Source: Pelagibacterales bacterium SAG-MED05 | Lineage (GTDB): Bacteria > Pseudomonadota > Alphaproteobacteria > Pelagibacterales > Pelagibacteraceae | Length of the DNA stretch: 64,000 bases | Direction of reading: 5' to 3' | Assembly: GCA_014654415.1 (NCBI GenBank) | Contig: JACWDC010000004.1 | Span: forward strand, 1-64,000 | Shown: positions 39,099 to 47,233 of the stretch, piece after piece | Position numbering within the stretch: position 1 is the first letter of the stretch | Layout: every line of letters starts with the position of its first letter | Translations under genes and position numbers: made by a program | Notes under the pieces: generated by a model | Told to the model about the DNA's origin: nothing | The model's input: only the letters and a program-made list of their open reading frames with translations | The model's database searches: none

Positions 39099-40201
39099 TG
39101 ATATTAGTAGAAAATCTAATTAAAACTTTAAAAAAAAATAAAATAAACTTTTTCACAGGGGTGCCAGATAGCATATTAAAGAACTTTTCTAGTCATGTTG
39201 AGAACTTCCCTAAAGAAAAACATGTTATTGCTACTAGCGAAGGTTCGGCAACTGCACTTGGAATTGGGTACTATTTATCTACCAAAAAAATACCTTGTAT
39301 TTATTTACAAAACTCAGGACTAAGTAATGCAATAAATCCTTTAATCTCCATCGCGAGTAAAGAAGTGTATTCAATGCCATTATTTCTAATGATAGGCTGG
39401 AGAGGTGCACCTCGTAAAGAAGATGAGCCGCAACATATGGCTAAAGGGAAAATTACGCCAAAACTTTTGAAACTTTTAAAAATTGAATATTGTATTTTAA
39501 GAGAGCGCAAAGACTTAAATAAACTTGAAAAAATTATAAATATAGCAAATAAAAATAAAAGCATAGTTGCCTGTTTAATAGAAAAAGGAACACTGCAAAT
39601 TAAAAACAAAAAAAGAAAAAGTTTAAATAATAAATTTATTTTTCGAGCAGAATTTATTAAAGAATTTCTGAATGAAGTGCCTAAGAAAAGTAAAATAATT
39701 TCAACAACGGGCTACACATCAAGAGAATTGATGGAAATTAGAAAAAACAATAAACTAGACAATGGAAAAGATTTTTATATGGTTGGAGGCATGGGCCACT
39801 CATCAAGTGTTGCACTAGGTTATGCTATACAATCTAAAAAAGAGGTGTTTTGTTTAGATGGCGACGGATCTATGTTAATGCATCTAGGTGCATTAAGAAC
39901 CATTGGATATTTAAGCAACAAAAATTTTAAACACATAATATTGAATAATAATTCACACGAATCAGTTGGAGGACAATTGACTACAGCAGGTGGAGTAGAT
40001 ATTAAAAAATTAAGTTCTAGCGTTGGATATAAAAATTATTTCATAATAAAAGATAAAAAAAATATCAAATCAAAAATTAAAAGTTTTATTAAAGCAAAAG
40101 GTCCATCTTTATTAGAAGTAAAAATTAATAACGGTTCTTTGAAAAACTTATCTAGACCAAAAAATTTGAAAAAAATTAAAGATCAATTCATGATAAATTA
40201 A
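39098..40201 (+). CDS. ppd: phosphonopyruvate decarboxylase
   Basis: 367 residues, thiamine-diphosphate-dependent, in the short two-domain form typical of AepY/Ppd. FFTGVPDSILKNF and ATSEGSATALGIGYYLSTKK form the PYR domain with the catalytic Glu. LDGDGSMLMHLGALRTIG and NNNSHESVGGQ form the PP domain with the ThDP/Mg motif (GDG..N-N). It converts phosphonopyruvate to phosphonoacetaldehyde and pulls the unfavourable PEP mutase equilibrium forward. It overlaps both neighbours by one base (TAATG), a tightly coupled operon. Confidence 0.93.
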   Translation: MILVENLIKTLKKNKINFFTGVPDSILKNFSSHVENFPKEKHVIATSEGSATALGIGYYLSTKKIPCIYLQNSGLSNAINPLISIASKEVYSMPLFLMIGWRGAPRKEDEPQHMAKGKITPKLLKLLKIEYCILRERKDLNKLEKIINIANKNKSIVACLIEKGTLQIKNKKRKSLNNKFIFRAEFIKEFLNEVPKKSKIISTTGYTSRELMEIRKNNKLDNGKDFYMVGGMGHSSSVALGYAIQSKKEVFCLDGDGSMLMHLGALRTIGYLSNKNFKHIILNNNSHESVGGQLTTAGGVDIKKLSSSVGYKNYFIIKDKKNIKSKIKSFIKAKGPSLLEVKINNGSLKNLSRPKNLKKIKDQFMIN

Positions 40202-41310
40202 TGACTAATTTTACTTTTAATTCCTCTGAAGATCTTAAAATTTTTTTAAAAGATAATAAATTTAATAAAATATTAATTATATCAGGTGAAAAATCTTACA
40301 AGCTGTCAGGAGCTGATAAAATAATTAATGAATTATTGGTAAATAAAAACATTAAATATTTTTTTAAGAAATTTGCCTACCCTGATTTATTGGAATTAAA
40401 AAAGATTATTAAAGAAATAAATTTATTTGTACCAGATTTAATTATCGCCATAGGAGGAGGCTCAGTTCTTGATTATGCAAAGATTGCAAATGTATTAGCC
40501 TATAGTGAAAATTTAGAGCAAGAAATATCAACTTCATCTTATAAAATTAGAGATAAATTTACTAAGCTTGTTGCAATTCCAACAACAGCAGGTTCCGGTG
40601 CTGAAGTTACTTCTAATGCAGTAATATATATTAATAAAATAAAATATTCAGTAGAGGGAGAAAAACTAAAACCAGATTTTTTCTTTTTAATACCTGAATT
40701 AGTTATAGCGGCATCATATAAAATCAAAGCTTCAGCAGGATTTGATGCTATAGCACAAGCTATGGAATCTTTAATTTCAAAAAAATCAAATAATGAAAGT
40801 GTAAATTTTGCAGAAAAATCTCTTAAAATATCTTTGAAATATTATTTAGATTTTTTAAACAATCCTAATAAAGACAATACTTCGGCTATGTGTTTGGCTG
40901 CCAATTTATCAGGAAAAGCAATTAGCATTTCAAAAACAACAGCTCCTCATGCTGTTTCATATCCTTTTACATCAATTTATAATATCAGTCATGGCCATGC
41001 AGTTTCACTTACATTAAATAAATTTCTACAGTTTAATTTTGAGAATATTAAAAATTCAAATTGTAATTTTAGTTTAAAAGACAGATATCAAATAATGTTT
41101 GATGTTTCAAAGACTGATAGCATAGAAAGTTTTGACAAGTATCTATTTAATTTAAAAAAAAAAGCAAAGCTTGAAAATGATTTTATAAAATTAGGAATAG
41201 ATTTAAAAAAAGATTATTCTAAGATTATTTCAGGAGTAAATATTTTGAGACTATCAAATAATCCTGTAGAATTAAAAAAAGAAGATTTAAAAGAGATTAT
41301 TCTTAAATGA
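40201..41310 (+). CDS. iron-containing alcohol dehydrogenase, probable phosphonoacetaldehyde reductase
   Basis: 369 residues, type III (Fe) ADH fold. IAIGGGSVLDYAKIAN is the NAD(P) loop and VAIPTTAGSGAEVTSNAVI the conserved block. FDAIAQAMESLIS and PHAVSYPFTSIYNISHGHAVSL supply the metal-binding Asp and His residues. In phosphonate clusters, related enzymes reduce phosphonoacetaldehyde to 2-hydroxyethylphosphonate, and placement directly after the decarboxylase supports this. No aminotransferase for 2-aminoethylphosphonate is present nearby. The last metal-ligand region is less certain. It overlaps the next gene by 4 bp. Confidence 0.88.
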   Translation: MTNFTFNSSEDLKIFLKDNKFNKILIISGEKSYKLSGADKIINELLVNKNIKYFFKKFAYPDLLELKKIIKEINLFVPDLIIAIGGGSVLDYAKIANVLAYSENLEQEISTSSYKIRDKFTKLVAIPTTAGSGAEVTSNAVIYINKIKYSVEGEKLKPDFFFLIPELVIAASYKIKASAGFDAIAQAMESLISKKSNNESVNFAEKSLKISLKYYLDFLNNPNKDNTSAMCLAANLSGKAISISKTTAPHAVSYPFTSIYNISHGHAVSLTLNKFLQFNFENIKNSNCNFSLKDRYQIMFDVSKTDSIESFDKYLFNLKKKAKLENDFIKLGIDLKKDYSKIISGVNILRLSNNPVELKKEDLKEIILK

Positions 41311-41831
41311 AAAAGAAAAATAAAAAAAAAGGAATTTTGTTTTGGATTACTGGTCTATCTGGAGCAGGAAAAACTTCAGTAGCTAATGAAATTAAAAAAG
41401 AAATTACAAAACAATTTGGACCTACTTTAGTTTTTAATGGAGATGATCTAAGAAAAATATTTAATCTAAATAAATATGATCAGAAATCTAGATTAGAAAC
41501 TGGAAAAAACTATTGTAAATTTGCAAAGTTCATTACCGATCAAAATATAAATTTAATTTTTACTGTTGTAGGTATGTTTGATCAGATTCGAAGTTGGAAT
41601 AAAAAAAATATTAGCAATTATGTAGAAATATATTTAAAAGCAAGTGTTTCAAAAATTAAGGAAAAAAGAAAAAAAAAATTATATTTTAAAAAAAATAATT
41701 CTATTGTAGGCATACAAATTAAACCTCAATTTCCAAAAAAACCAAATTTTACTATTAAAAATGATTTTACTAAGAGTATTAAAGAAATATCTGGCTTCCT
41801 ATTAAAAAAAATTATTAAAGCGAAAGTTTAA
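41307..41831 (+). CDS. APS-kinase-like P-loop kinase
   Basis: 174 residues. WITGLSGAGKTSVA is a Walker A of the adenylylsulfate kinase type and FNGDDLRKIF matches its substrate-binding DGD-N/D-x-R motif. Further on, TGKNYCKFAKFITDQNINLIFTVV and YVEIYLKAS keep the APS-kinase order, but the typical DPKGLY segment is replaced by a Lys-rich stretch. No sulfate-activation genes are nearby. As last gene of the phosphonate operon it may phosphorylate the phosphonate, its sugar acceptor or a lipid head group; this is inference. The 3' end overlaps mrp by 17 bp convergently. Confidence 0.75.
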   Translation: MKKKNKKKGILFWITGLSGAGKTSVANEIKKEITKQFGPTLVFNGDDLRKIFNLNKYDQKSRLETGKNYCKFAKFITDQNINLIFTVVGMFDQIRSWNKKNISNYVEIYLKASVSKIKEKRKKKLYFKKNNSIVGIQIKPQFPKKPNFTIKNDFTKSIKEISGFLLKKIIKAKV

Positions 41832-42639
41832 TTTTCTCAGCAATATCTTTAAATATTTTTGATACTTCGTGAGCTGGATTAGAGTGAGTTAATGGATCTC
41901 CTTTATCACTTGATTCTCTTAAATCTTGGTGAATAGGGATTTTACCAAGAAAATTCTTTTTAAATTCTTTTGCAGTTTTTTCAACTCCACCTTCTCCAAA
42001 AATTTTATACTCTTTACCATCATCACCTTTAAAGAAACTCATGTTGTCAATTAATCCTAAAATTTTTATTCCTGTTTTATCAAACATTTGTATTCCTCTC
42101 TTTACATCTAATAAAGCTAAGTCCTGAGGTGTAGAAACTATAATTGCTCCATCAACTTTAACTTCTTGGGCAAAAGTAAGTTGGGTATCCCCTGTACCTG
42201 GCGGCATATCAATTATAATAACATCTCTATCTTTCCATAAAACTTTTTGTGTCATAGTTTTTAGCGCACTGATAACCATAGGTCCCCTCCATATCATTGG
42301 AGTTTGTTCTTCTACTAAAAAGCCCATAGACATACATTGAACATCATATTTTTCTAATGGAATTAAAACTTTACCATCTTCGCTTTTTGGTTTTTCATTT
42401 AATTTCATTAATTTAGGGAGAGATGGTCCGTAAACATCTGCGTCTAATATTCCAACTTTCATTCCAAGATTTTGTAGTGCAAAAGCTAAATTAACAGCCA
42501 CGGTAGATTTACCAACCCCACCTTTCGCGCTTGAAACTAGGACTGTAAATTTAGTTCCATTTATAGGATGCTTAATAAATTGCTTTGGAGCAAGCTTTTC
42601 TTTTAATGCTCGGTCAATTTCCTCTTTTTTTTCGGTCAT
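41815..42639 (-). CDS. mrp: Mrp/NBP35-family iron-sulfur carrier ATPase
   Basis: 274 residues. The deviant Walker A SAKGGVGKSTVAVNLAFAL near residue 36, then DADVYGPSLPKL, WRGPMVISALKTM and IIDMPPGTGDTQLT are classic Mrp motifs. These ATPases deliver Fe-S clusters. The segment that often carries a CxxC pair reads DNMSFFKGDDGKEYKIFGEGG and has no Cys; several alphaproteobacterial Mrp proteins share this, so it is a lineage feature. The N-terminal MIP18-like domain found in longer homologues is missing. It is divergent from hflK. Confidence 0.93.
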   Translation of the reverse strand: MTEKKEEIDRALKEKLAPKQFIKHPINGTKFTVLVSSAKGGVGKSTVAVNLAFALQNLGMKVGILDADVYGPSLPKLMKLNEKPKSEDGKVLIPLEKYDVQCMSMGFLVEEQTPMIWRGPMVISALKTMTQKVLWKDRDVIIIDMPPGTGDTQLTFAQEVKVDGAIIVSTPQDLALLDVKRGIQMFDKTGIKILGLIDNMSFFKGDDGKEYKIFGEGGVEKTAKEFKKNFLGKIPIHQDLRESSDKGDPLTHSNPAHEVSKIFKDIAEKIKLSL

Positions 42640-42658
42640 AATATCGCTGTTACTTAAC

Positions 42659-42686
42659 TTGTTTTTGCGTAAAAAGTCACTATATA
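42659..42686 (+). promoter_or_regulatory. hflK promoter
   Basis: TTGTTT (42659-42664), 16-bp spacer, TATATA (42681-42686). The -10 ends 7 bp before the hflK ATG and no Shine-Dalgarno is seen, so the transcript may be leaderless. Confidence 0.45.
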
Positions 42687-42693
42687 AAGTGTC

Positions 42694-43803
42694 ATGAGTT
42701 TTAAAGACAAAATCTTAAACAATCAGTCCCCGTGGGGAACACCTCCTGGTGGAGGAGGACCTAACGGAAATGGATCAGGTACCAGAAGAGAACCTCCGAG
42801 CTTAGACGATATTATAAAAAATTTTCAAAAAACTATTAATAAATTTTCTGGAGGAAAATCTGGTGGATCTAGACCTTTTGTTTTAGGTTTTATAATTTTA
42901 GTTTTACTTTATGTTGCAAGTGGTCTTTACAGAGTTTTACCAGATGAACAGGGTGTAGTTTTAAGATTTGGAAAATATGTTCATACAACTCAACCGGGTT
43001 TACATTACCATTTACCAATGCCTTTTGAACGTGTTTTAACTCCTAAGGTTACAAAAGTTAATAGAGTTGATGTTGGTTTTAGACCAGCAAGCGATAGCGG
43101 AAGATCAACTGGTGGTGTAGGAAACGTTCCTGAGGAGAGTTTAATGTTAACAGGAGATGAAAATATTGTTGATATTAATTATTCAGTTTTTTGGGTAATA
43201 AAAGACGCGCAAAAGTTTTTATTTAACATTCAAAGCCCAGTAGAAACAGTAAAAGCTACTTCAGAAACCGCAATGAGAGAAGTAATTGCTAAAAATAATA
43301 TTCAAACTATTTTGACAGAAGGAAGAGCAAGTATCGAAGTCGAAGTTCAAGAAATTACTCAACAAATTTTAGATGAATACGGATCAGGAATCCAAATCAC
43401 TCAAGTACAAACTCAACAAGCTGATCCTCCTGCACAAGTTATAGATGCTTTTAGGGATGTGCAAGCAGCTAGGGCAGACAGAGAAAGATCAAAGAATGAA
43501 GCTGAAGCTTATGCTAACGACGTAATACCGAGAGCAAGGGGTGAAGCAGAACAAGTATTACAACAAGCTGAAGCATATAAAAAAGAAGTGGTTGCAAAAG
43601 CTGAGGGTGAAGCAAGTAGATTTTTAGCAATTTATAATGAATACAAAAATGCGAAACAAGTAACGCAAGAGAGAATGTATTTAGAAACAATGGAAAAAGT
43701 TTTAGCTGATATTGATAAAGTAATTATAGATAAAAATTCAGGTTCAGGAGTAGTACCTTACTTACCTTTACCGGAGTTAAAAAAATCAGGAGCTCAAAAC
43801 TAA
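42694..43803 (+). CDS. hflK: HflK, FtsH-associated SPFH membrane protein
   Basis: 369 residues. A Gly/Pro/Asn-rich cytoplasmic tail (about 1-55) is followed by one transmembrane helix (about 63-80) and an SPFH/band-7 domain (GVVLRFGKYVHTTQPGLHYHLPMP). A long helical region with Ala/Glu-rich coiled coil at 255-320 follows. With HflC it forms the large cage around the FtsH protease and modulates membrane protein turnover. The TAA overlaps the hflC ATG (TAATG). The proline/glycine N-terminus (SPWGTPPGGGGPNGNGSG) is typical of HflK. Confidence 0.95.
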   Translation: MSFKDKILNNQSPWGTPPGGGGPNGNGSGTRREPPSLDDIIKNFQKTINKFSGGKSGGSRPFVLGFIILVLLYVASGLYRVLPDEQGVVLRFGKYVHTTQPGLHYHLPMPFERVLTPKVTKVNRVDVGFRPASDSGRSTGGVGNVPEESLMLTGDENIVDINYSVFWVIKDAQKFLFNIQSPVETVKATSETAMREVIAKNNIQTILTEGRASIEVEVQEITQQILDEYGSGIQITQVQTQQADPPAQVIDAFRDVQAARADRERSKNEAEAYANDVIPRARGEAEQVLQQAEAYKKEVVAKAEGEASRFLAIYNEYKNAKQVTQERMYLETMEKVLADIDKVIIDKNSGSGVVPYLPLPELKKSGAQN

Positions 43804-44672
43804 TGAGATTTATCGTTCCTATAATTATTATAATTGGTGTTGTCATATTTCAATCTGTATTTATTGTTCAAGAGATCAGCCAAGCCATAGTACTTCAATT
43901 TGGAGATCCTAAAAAGATTATAACTAAAGCAGGTTTAAATTTTAAATTACCTTTTATTCAAAACGTAGTTTATTTAGATAAAAGAATTTTAAATTTAGAT
44001 AGCGCTCCAGAGGAAGTGATAGCTGCAGACCAAAAAAGATTGATTGTGGATGCGATAGCAAGATTTAAAATTGTAGATCCTTTAAAATTTTATATCTCAG
44101 TTGGTAATGAAAGAGTAGCAAGATCTAGACTTTCAACAATTATAAATTCAAGAATAAGAGGTGTATTGGGAACGCAGGAGTTAGCAACCTTATTGTCAAC
44201 TGATAGAGCAAAACAAATGTCTATTATTCAAAACGATGTAAATACCGAAGCAGAAAATTTTGGTATTAAGATTGTTGATGTAAGAATAAAAAGAGCTGAT
44301 TTACCTCCAGCTAATAGTGAAGCTATCTATTCAAGAATGCAAACTGAAAGACAAAGAGAAGCCAAGGAATTTAGAGCACAAGGAGCTGAGATTGCACAAA
44401 AAATACGATCTACTGCAGACAAAGATGTGACCGTAATTTTAGCCAACGCAAACAAAAAATCAGAAATCATGAAGGGTGAGGGAGACGGAAAAAGAAATAA
44501 CATTTTTGCTAGTGCTTTTGGAAGAGACCCTCAATTTTTTGCTTTCTATCGAGCAATGCAGGCTTATGAAAAAGCCTTAATAGGCGGAGAAACCTCTTTA
44601 GTTTTATCTCCGGACAGTGAATTCTTTAAATTTTTTGGAAAATCCACTGGAACAGACATCAAAAAAAGATAA
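43803..44672 (+). CDS. hflC: HflC, FtsH-associated SPFH membrane protein
   Basis: 289 residues. The N-terminal helix (about 4-22) leads into an SPFH domain (AIVLQFGDPKKIITKAGLNFKLPF). VGNERVARSRLSTIINSRIRGVLG and the DVRIKRADLPPANSEAIYSRMQTERQREA block are highly characteristic of HflC. It is the partner of HflK. The following GTG-start small membrane gene and degP-like gene complete a membrane-protein quality-control operon in the order hflK-hflC-DUF2065-degP. Confidence 0.95.
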   Translation: MRFIVPIIIIIGVVIFQSVFIVQEISQAIVLQFGDPKKIITKAGLNFKLPFIQNVVYLDKRILNLDSAPEEVIAADQKRLIVDAIARFKIVDPLKFYISVGNERVARSRLSTIINSRIRGVLGTQELATLLSTDRAKQMSIIQNDVNTEAENFGIKIVDVRIKRADLPPANSEAIYSRMQTERQREAKEFRAQGAEIAQKIRSTADKDVTVILANANKKSEIMKGEGDGKRNNIFASAFGRDPQFFAFYRAMQAYEKALIGGETSLVLSPDSEFFKFFGKSTGTDIKKR

Positions 44673-44684
44673 CTTAATTCTATA

Positions 44685-44870
44685 GTGAAAGATCTTATTA
44701 TTGCTATAGGATTACTCTTTTTTATAGAGGGTTTGTTTATTGCCATTTTCCCAACAAGAATCAAAAGTATGCTTGAATTAATCAAGAATACACCCGAAAA
44801 TAAACTAAGAACTTTTGGAGTGATATTTTTAGTTATAGGTTTTTCAATAATTTGGTATATAAAAAATTAA
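44685..44870 (+). CDS. DUF2065-like small membrane protein
   Basis: 61 residues with two hydrophobic helices (about 3-21 and 42-58) separated by a short polar loop (TRIKSMLELIKNTPENKLR). Size, topology and the ENKLRTFG motif match DUF2065 (YjeT-like). Members sit commonly between hflC and degP-like genes, as here, so a link to HflKC-FtsH or protease function is likely but unproven. The start is GTG, 12 bp after hflC. The stop is contiguous with the degP ATG. Confidence 0.8.
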   Translation: MKDLIIAIGLLFFIEGLFIAIFPTRIKSMLELIKNTPENKLRTFGVIFLVIGFSIIWYIKN

Positions 44871-46277
44871 ATGCATTTTTTCCAAAAAATATTATTAATT
44901 TTAGTTTTTTTTAAATTTGGTTACTTATCAAATGCTGGAGCTGTTCCAGAGTCATTTGCAGATTTAGCTGAAGAATTAATGCCCTCAGTAGTTAATATTT
45001 CTACAACTCAAACTGTAAAAACATCATCAAATCCATTTCCTTTTCAGTTCCCTCCAGGCTCACCATTTGAAGAAATGTTTAAAGACTATCAGAGACCAAC
45101 GGAGAGAAAAGCATCCTCTTTAGGCTCTGGTTTTATAATTAAAGAAAACGGAATGGTTATTACAAACAATCATGTAATTGCAGGTGCAGATGATATTTTA
45201 GTTAAAGTAAATTCTAAAGAGTATAAAGCAAAAGTTATAGGAGCAGACCCCTACATGGATATAGCAGTTTTAAAAATGGAAACAAAAGATAAATTTAAAA
45301 CTGTAGCATTTGGGAATTCTGACAAAGCTAGAGTAGGTGATTGGGTGGTAGCTATTGGAAATCCATTTGGATTAGGAGGAACTGTTACATCAGGAATAAT
45401 ATCTGCAAGAAATAGAGATATTGGAATGACGCGTTATGATGATTTTATTCAAACCGATGCTTCTATTAACCAGGGTAATTCAGGAGGTCCATTATTTAAT
45501 TTAAAAGGAGAAGTGGTTGGAATTAATACAGCTATTATCGCACCTGGACAGTCAGGGTCAATCGGCATTGGTTTTGCCATTCCATCTAACGCAGCCTCAA
45601 AAGTAATAGATCAATTAGTAAACTATGGTGAAACAAGAAGAGGATGGTTGGGAGTAAGAATTCAAGAAGTAACAAAAGAAATTGCAGAAGCTGTTGATCT
45701 TAAAAAACCAGAGGGTGCTCTAGTAGCAAGTGTTGGTGAAAAAAGCCCAGCAGATAAAGCTGGAATTAAAGCTGGAGATATTATTGTAGAGTTTGATGGA
45801 AAAAGAATAGACAAGATGAGAACATTACCAAGGGTTGTAGCAAATACAAAAGTAGGAAAGAATGTAAAAGTTCAAATTTGGAGAAATAAAAAACTTATTA
45901 CAAAAGACTTAAAACTAGGAAGGCTTGAGTCTTCAGAAGAATTTAAAGAAAAAAAATCTCAACAAAAAAGGACTGAAGAATTAGAAATTGAGAAATTAAA
46001 AATAACAGTTAGAGATTTAAATAAAGAAGATATATCTTCAAGAAATTTAAAAATTACCAAAGGGGTAGTAATAACAGAAATTTCAAATGCGAGTCCTTTA
46101 AATGGAAAATTGAATATTAATGATATCATAATAGAAGTTAAGAGAACTCCAATTACAAAATCTTCAGATTTAAAAAATGTAATAGAAAAAATTATAAAAC
46201 AAGGTGATAAGAATTTACTCTTATCTATAATAGATAATAATAATCGAAGAAGATATATTGGCATAAAATTAAAATAA
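44871..46277 (+). CDS. degP: DegP/DegQ-like periplasmic serine protease (Do family)
   Basis: 468 residues. The signal peptide ends near NAGA (residue 24). The trypsin-like domain has the triad His101 (NNHVIAG), Asp130 (YMDIAVLK) and Ser204 (GNSGGPLF). Two PDZ domains follow: the first at about 255-345 (RRGWLGVRIQEVTKEIAEAV), the second shorter at about 370-465. It degrades or refolds damaged periplasmic proteins. Directly behind hflKC it forms a coherent quality-control unit. A Lys-rich linker joins the PDZ domains. Confidence 0.93.
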   Translation: MHFFQKILLILVFFKFGYLSNAGAVPESFADLAEELMPSVVNISTTQTVKTSSNPFPFQFPPGSPFEEMFKDYQRPTERKASSLGSGFIIKENGMVITNNHVIAGADDILVKVNSKEYKAKVIGADPYMDIAVLKMETKDKFKTVAFGNSDKARVGDWVVAIGNPFGLGGTVTSGIISARNRDIGMTRYDDFIQTDASINQGNSGGPLFNLKGEVVGINTAIIAPGQSGSIGIGFAIPSNAASKVIDQLVNYGETRRGWLGVRIQEVTKEIAEAVDLKKPEGALVASVGEKSPADKAGIKAGDIIVEFDGKRIDKMRTLPRVVANTKVGKNVKVQIWRNKKLITKDLKLGRLESSEEFKEKKSQQKRTEELEIEKLKITVRDLNKEDISSRNLKITKGVVITEISNASPLNGKLNINDIIIEVKRTPITKSSDLKNVIEKIIKQGDKNLLLSIIDNNNRRRYIGIKLK

Positions 46278-46278
46278 T

Positions 46279-47196
46279 TTGTCTAAAAAAATAATTCTCT
46301 TAGCTGGTCCAACTGCATCAGGTAAATCAAAATTAGCAATACAATTAGCTATAAAATTAAATGGTGAAATTATTAATGCAGATAGCATGCAAGTATATAA
46401 AGAGTTTTCAATTTTATCATCTAGACCTAATAATAAAGAAACCAAAAAAACTGCACATTACTTATACGGAGTTATTTCTGTAAGAAAACATTTTTCAGCT
46501 GGAGACTGGTTAAAGCTAGTTAAAAATAAAATTAATCAATGTCACAAAAACAAAAAAACCCCAATAATAGTTGGTGGTACAGGCTTATATTTTAACACTA
46601 TCACTAAAGGCATAAGTAAAATACCCAATATAGATATAAAAACCAGAAATAAGGTTAGAAGTCTTTTCAAAAATTTAGGTTATAAAAATTTTTATGAGAA
46701 GCTTTTGGATATTGATCCAAAGGTTAAAAATAGAATTTTACCTACTGATTCTCAAAGAATTCAAAGAGCTTACGAGGTTATTTTAAAAACAAAAAAATCA
46801 TTATTTGATTGGACTATGAATACTAAATCAGATTTCATTAATTATGAAATTAAAAAAATTTTTATTGATATTCCTAGAGAAGAACTATTAAAAAAGATTT
46901 CTGAAAGAACAGAATTAATGTTTAAAAACAAATGCATGGAAGAAGTAAAAAAATTTAATTCACTTAAACTGAACAAATCTTTTTCTGCCAATAAATTAAT
47001 TGGTGTTCAAGAAATAAATGATCATTTAAAAGGATCAATCTCACTTGAGGAATGTAAGGAGCTTATAAATATTAAAACAAGACAATATGCTAAAAGACAG
47101 AATACTTGGTCTCGAGGCCATATGAAGAACTGGAACAAGCTTTATTCTAAAGACTTTTCTATACTTTTAAAAAAAACTTTAAAAGTTGTCAGCTAA
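46279..47196 (+). CDS. miaA: tRNA dimethylallyltransferase MiaA
   Basis: 305 residues. The P loop is LLAGPTASGKSKLA, followed by INADSMQVYKEFSILSSRPN, HYLYGVISVRKHFSAGDW and IIVGGTGLYFNTITKGIS. All are standard MiaA blocks; the C-terminal TRQYAKRQNTW(S)R is the tRNA-binding signature. It adds the isopentenyl group to A37 of tRNAs reading UNN codons. The frame begins with TTG one base after the degP stop, which is the only sensible start because the P loop begins at residue 8. Confidence 0.94.
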   Translation: MSKKIILLAGPTASGKSKLAIQLAIKLNGEIINADSMQVYKEFSILSSRPNNKETKKTAHYLYGVISVRKHFSAGDWLKLVKNKINQCHKNKKTPIIVGGTGLYFNTITKGISKIPNIDIKTRNKVRSLFKNLGYKNFYEKLLDIDPKVKNRILPTDSQRIQRAYEVILKTKKSLFDWTMNTKSDFINYEIKKIFIDIPREELLKKISERTELMFKNKCMEEVKKFNSLKLNKSFSANKLIGVQEINDHLKGSISLEECKELINIKTRQYAKRQNTWSRGHMKNWNKLYSKDFSILLKKTLKVVS

Positions 47197-47199
47197 AAC

Positions 47200-47227
47200 T
47201 TGACGGAAATCATTTCTAGGCTAGATT
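47200..47227 (+). promoter_or_regulatory. ilvB promoter
   Basis: TTGACG (47200-47205), 16-bp spacer, TAGATT (47222-47227), ending 6 bp before the ilvB ATG. There is no Shine-Dalgarno, so a leaderless transcript is plausible. No attenuator or leader peptide fits in the 37-bp gap to miaA. Confidence 0.45.
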
Positions 47228-47233
47228 GTATGA

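Noticed and set aside
41815..42639. Mrp lacking the CxxC cluster ligands as a novel loss
   Set aside because: Cys-less versions of this segment are known to me from other alphaproteobacterial Mrp proteins, so it is probably not specific to this genome.
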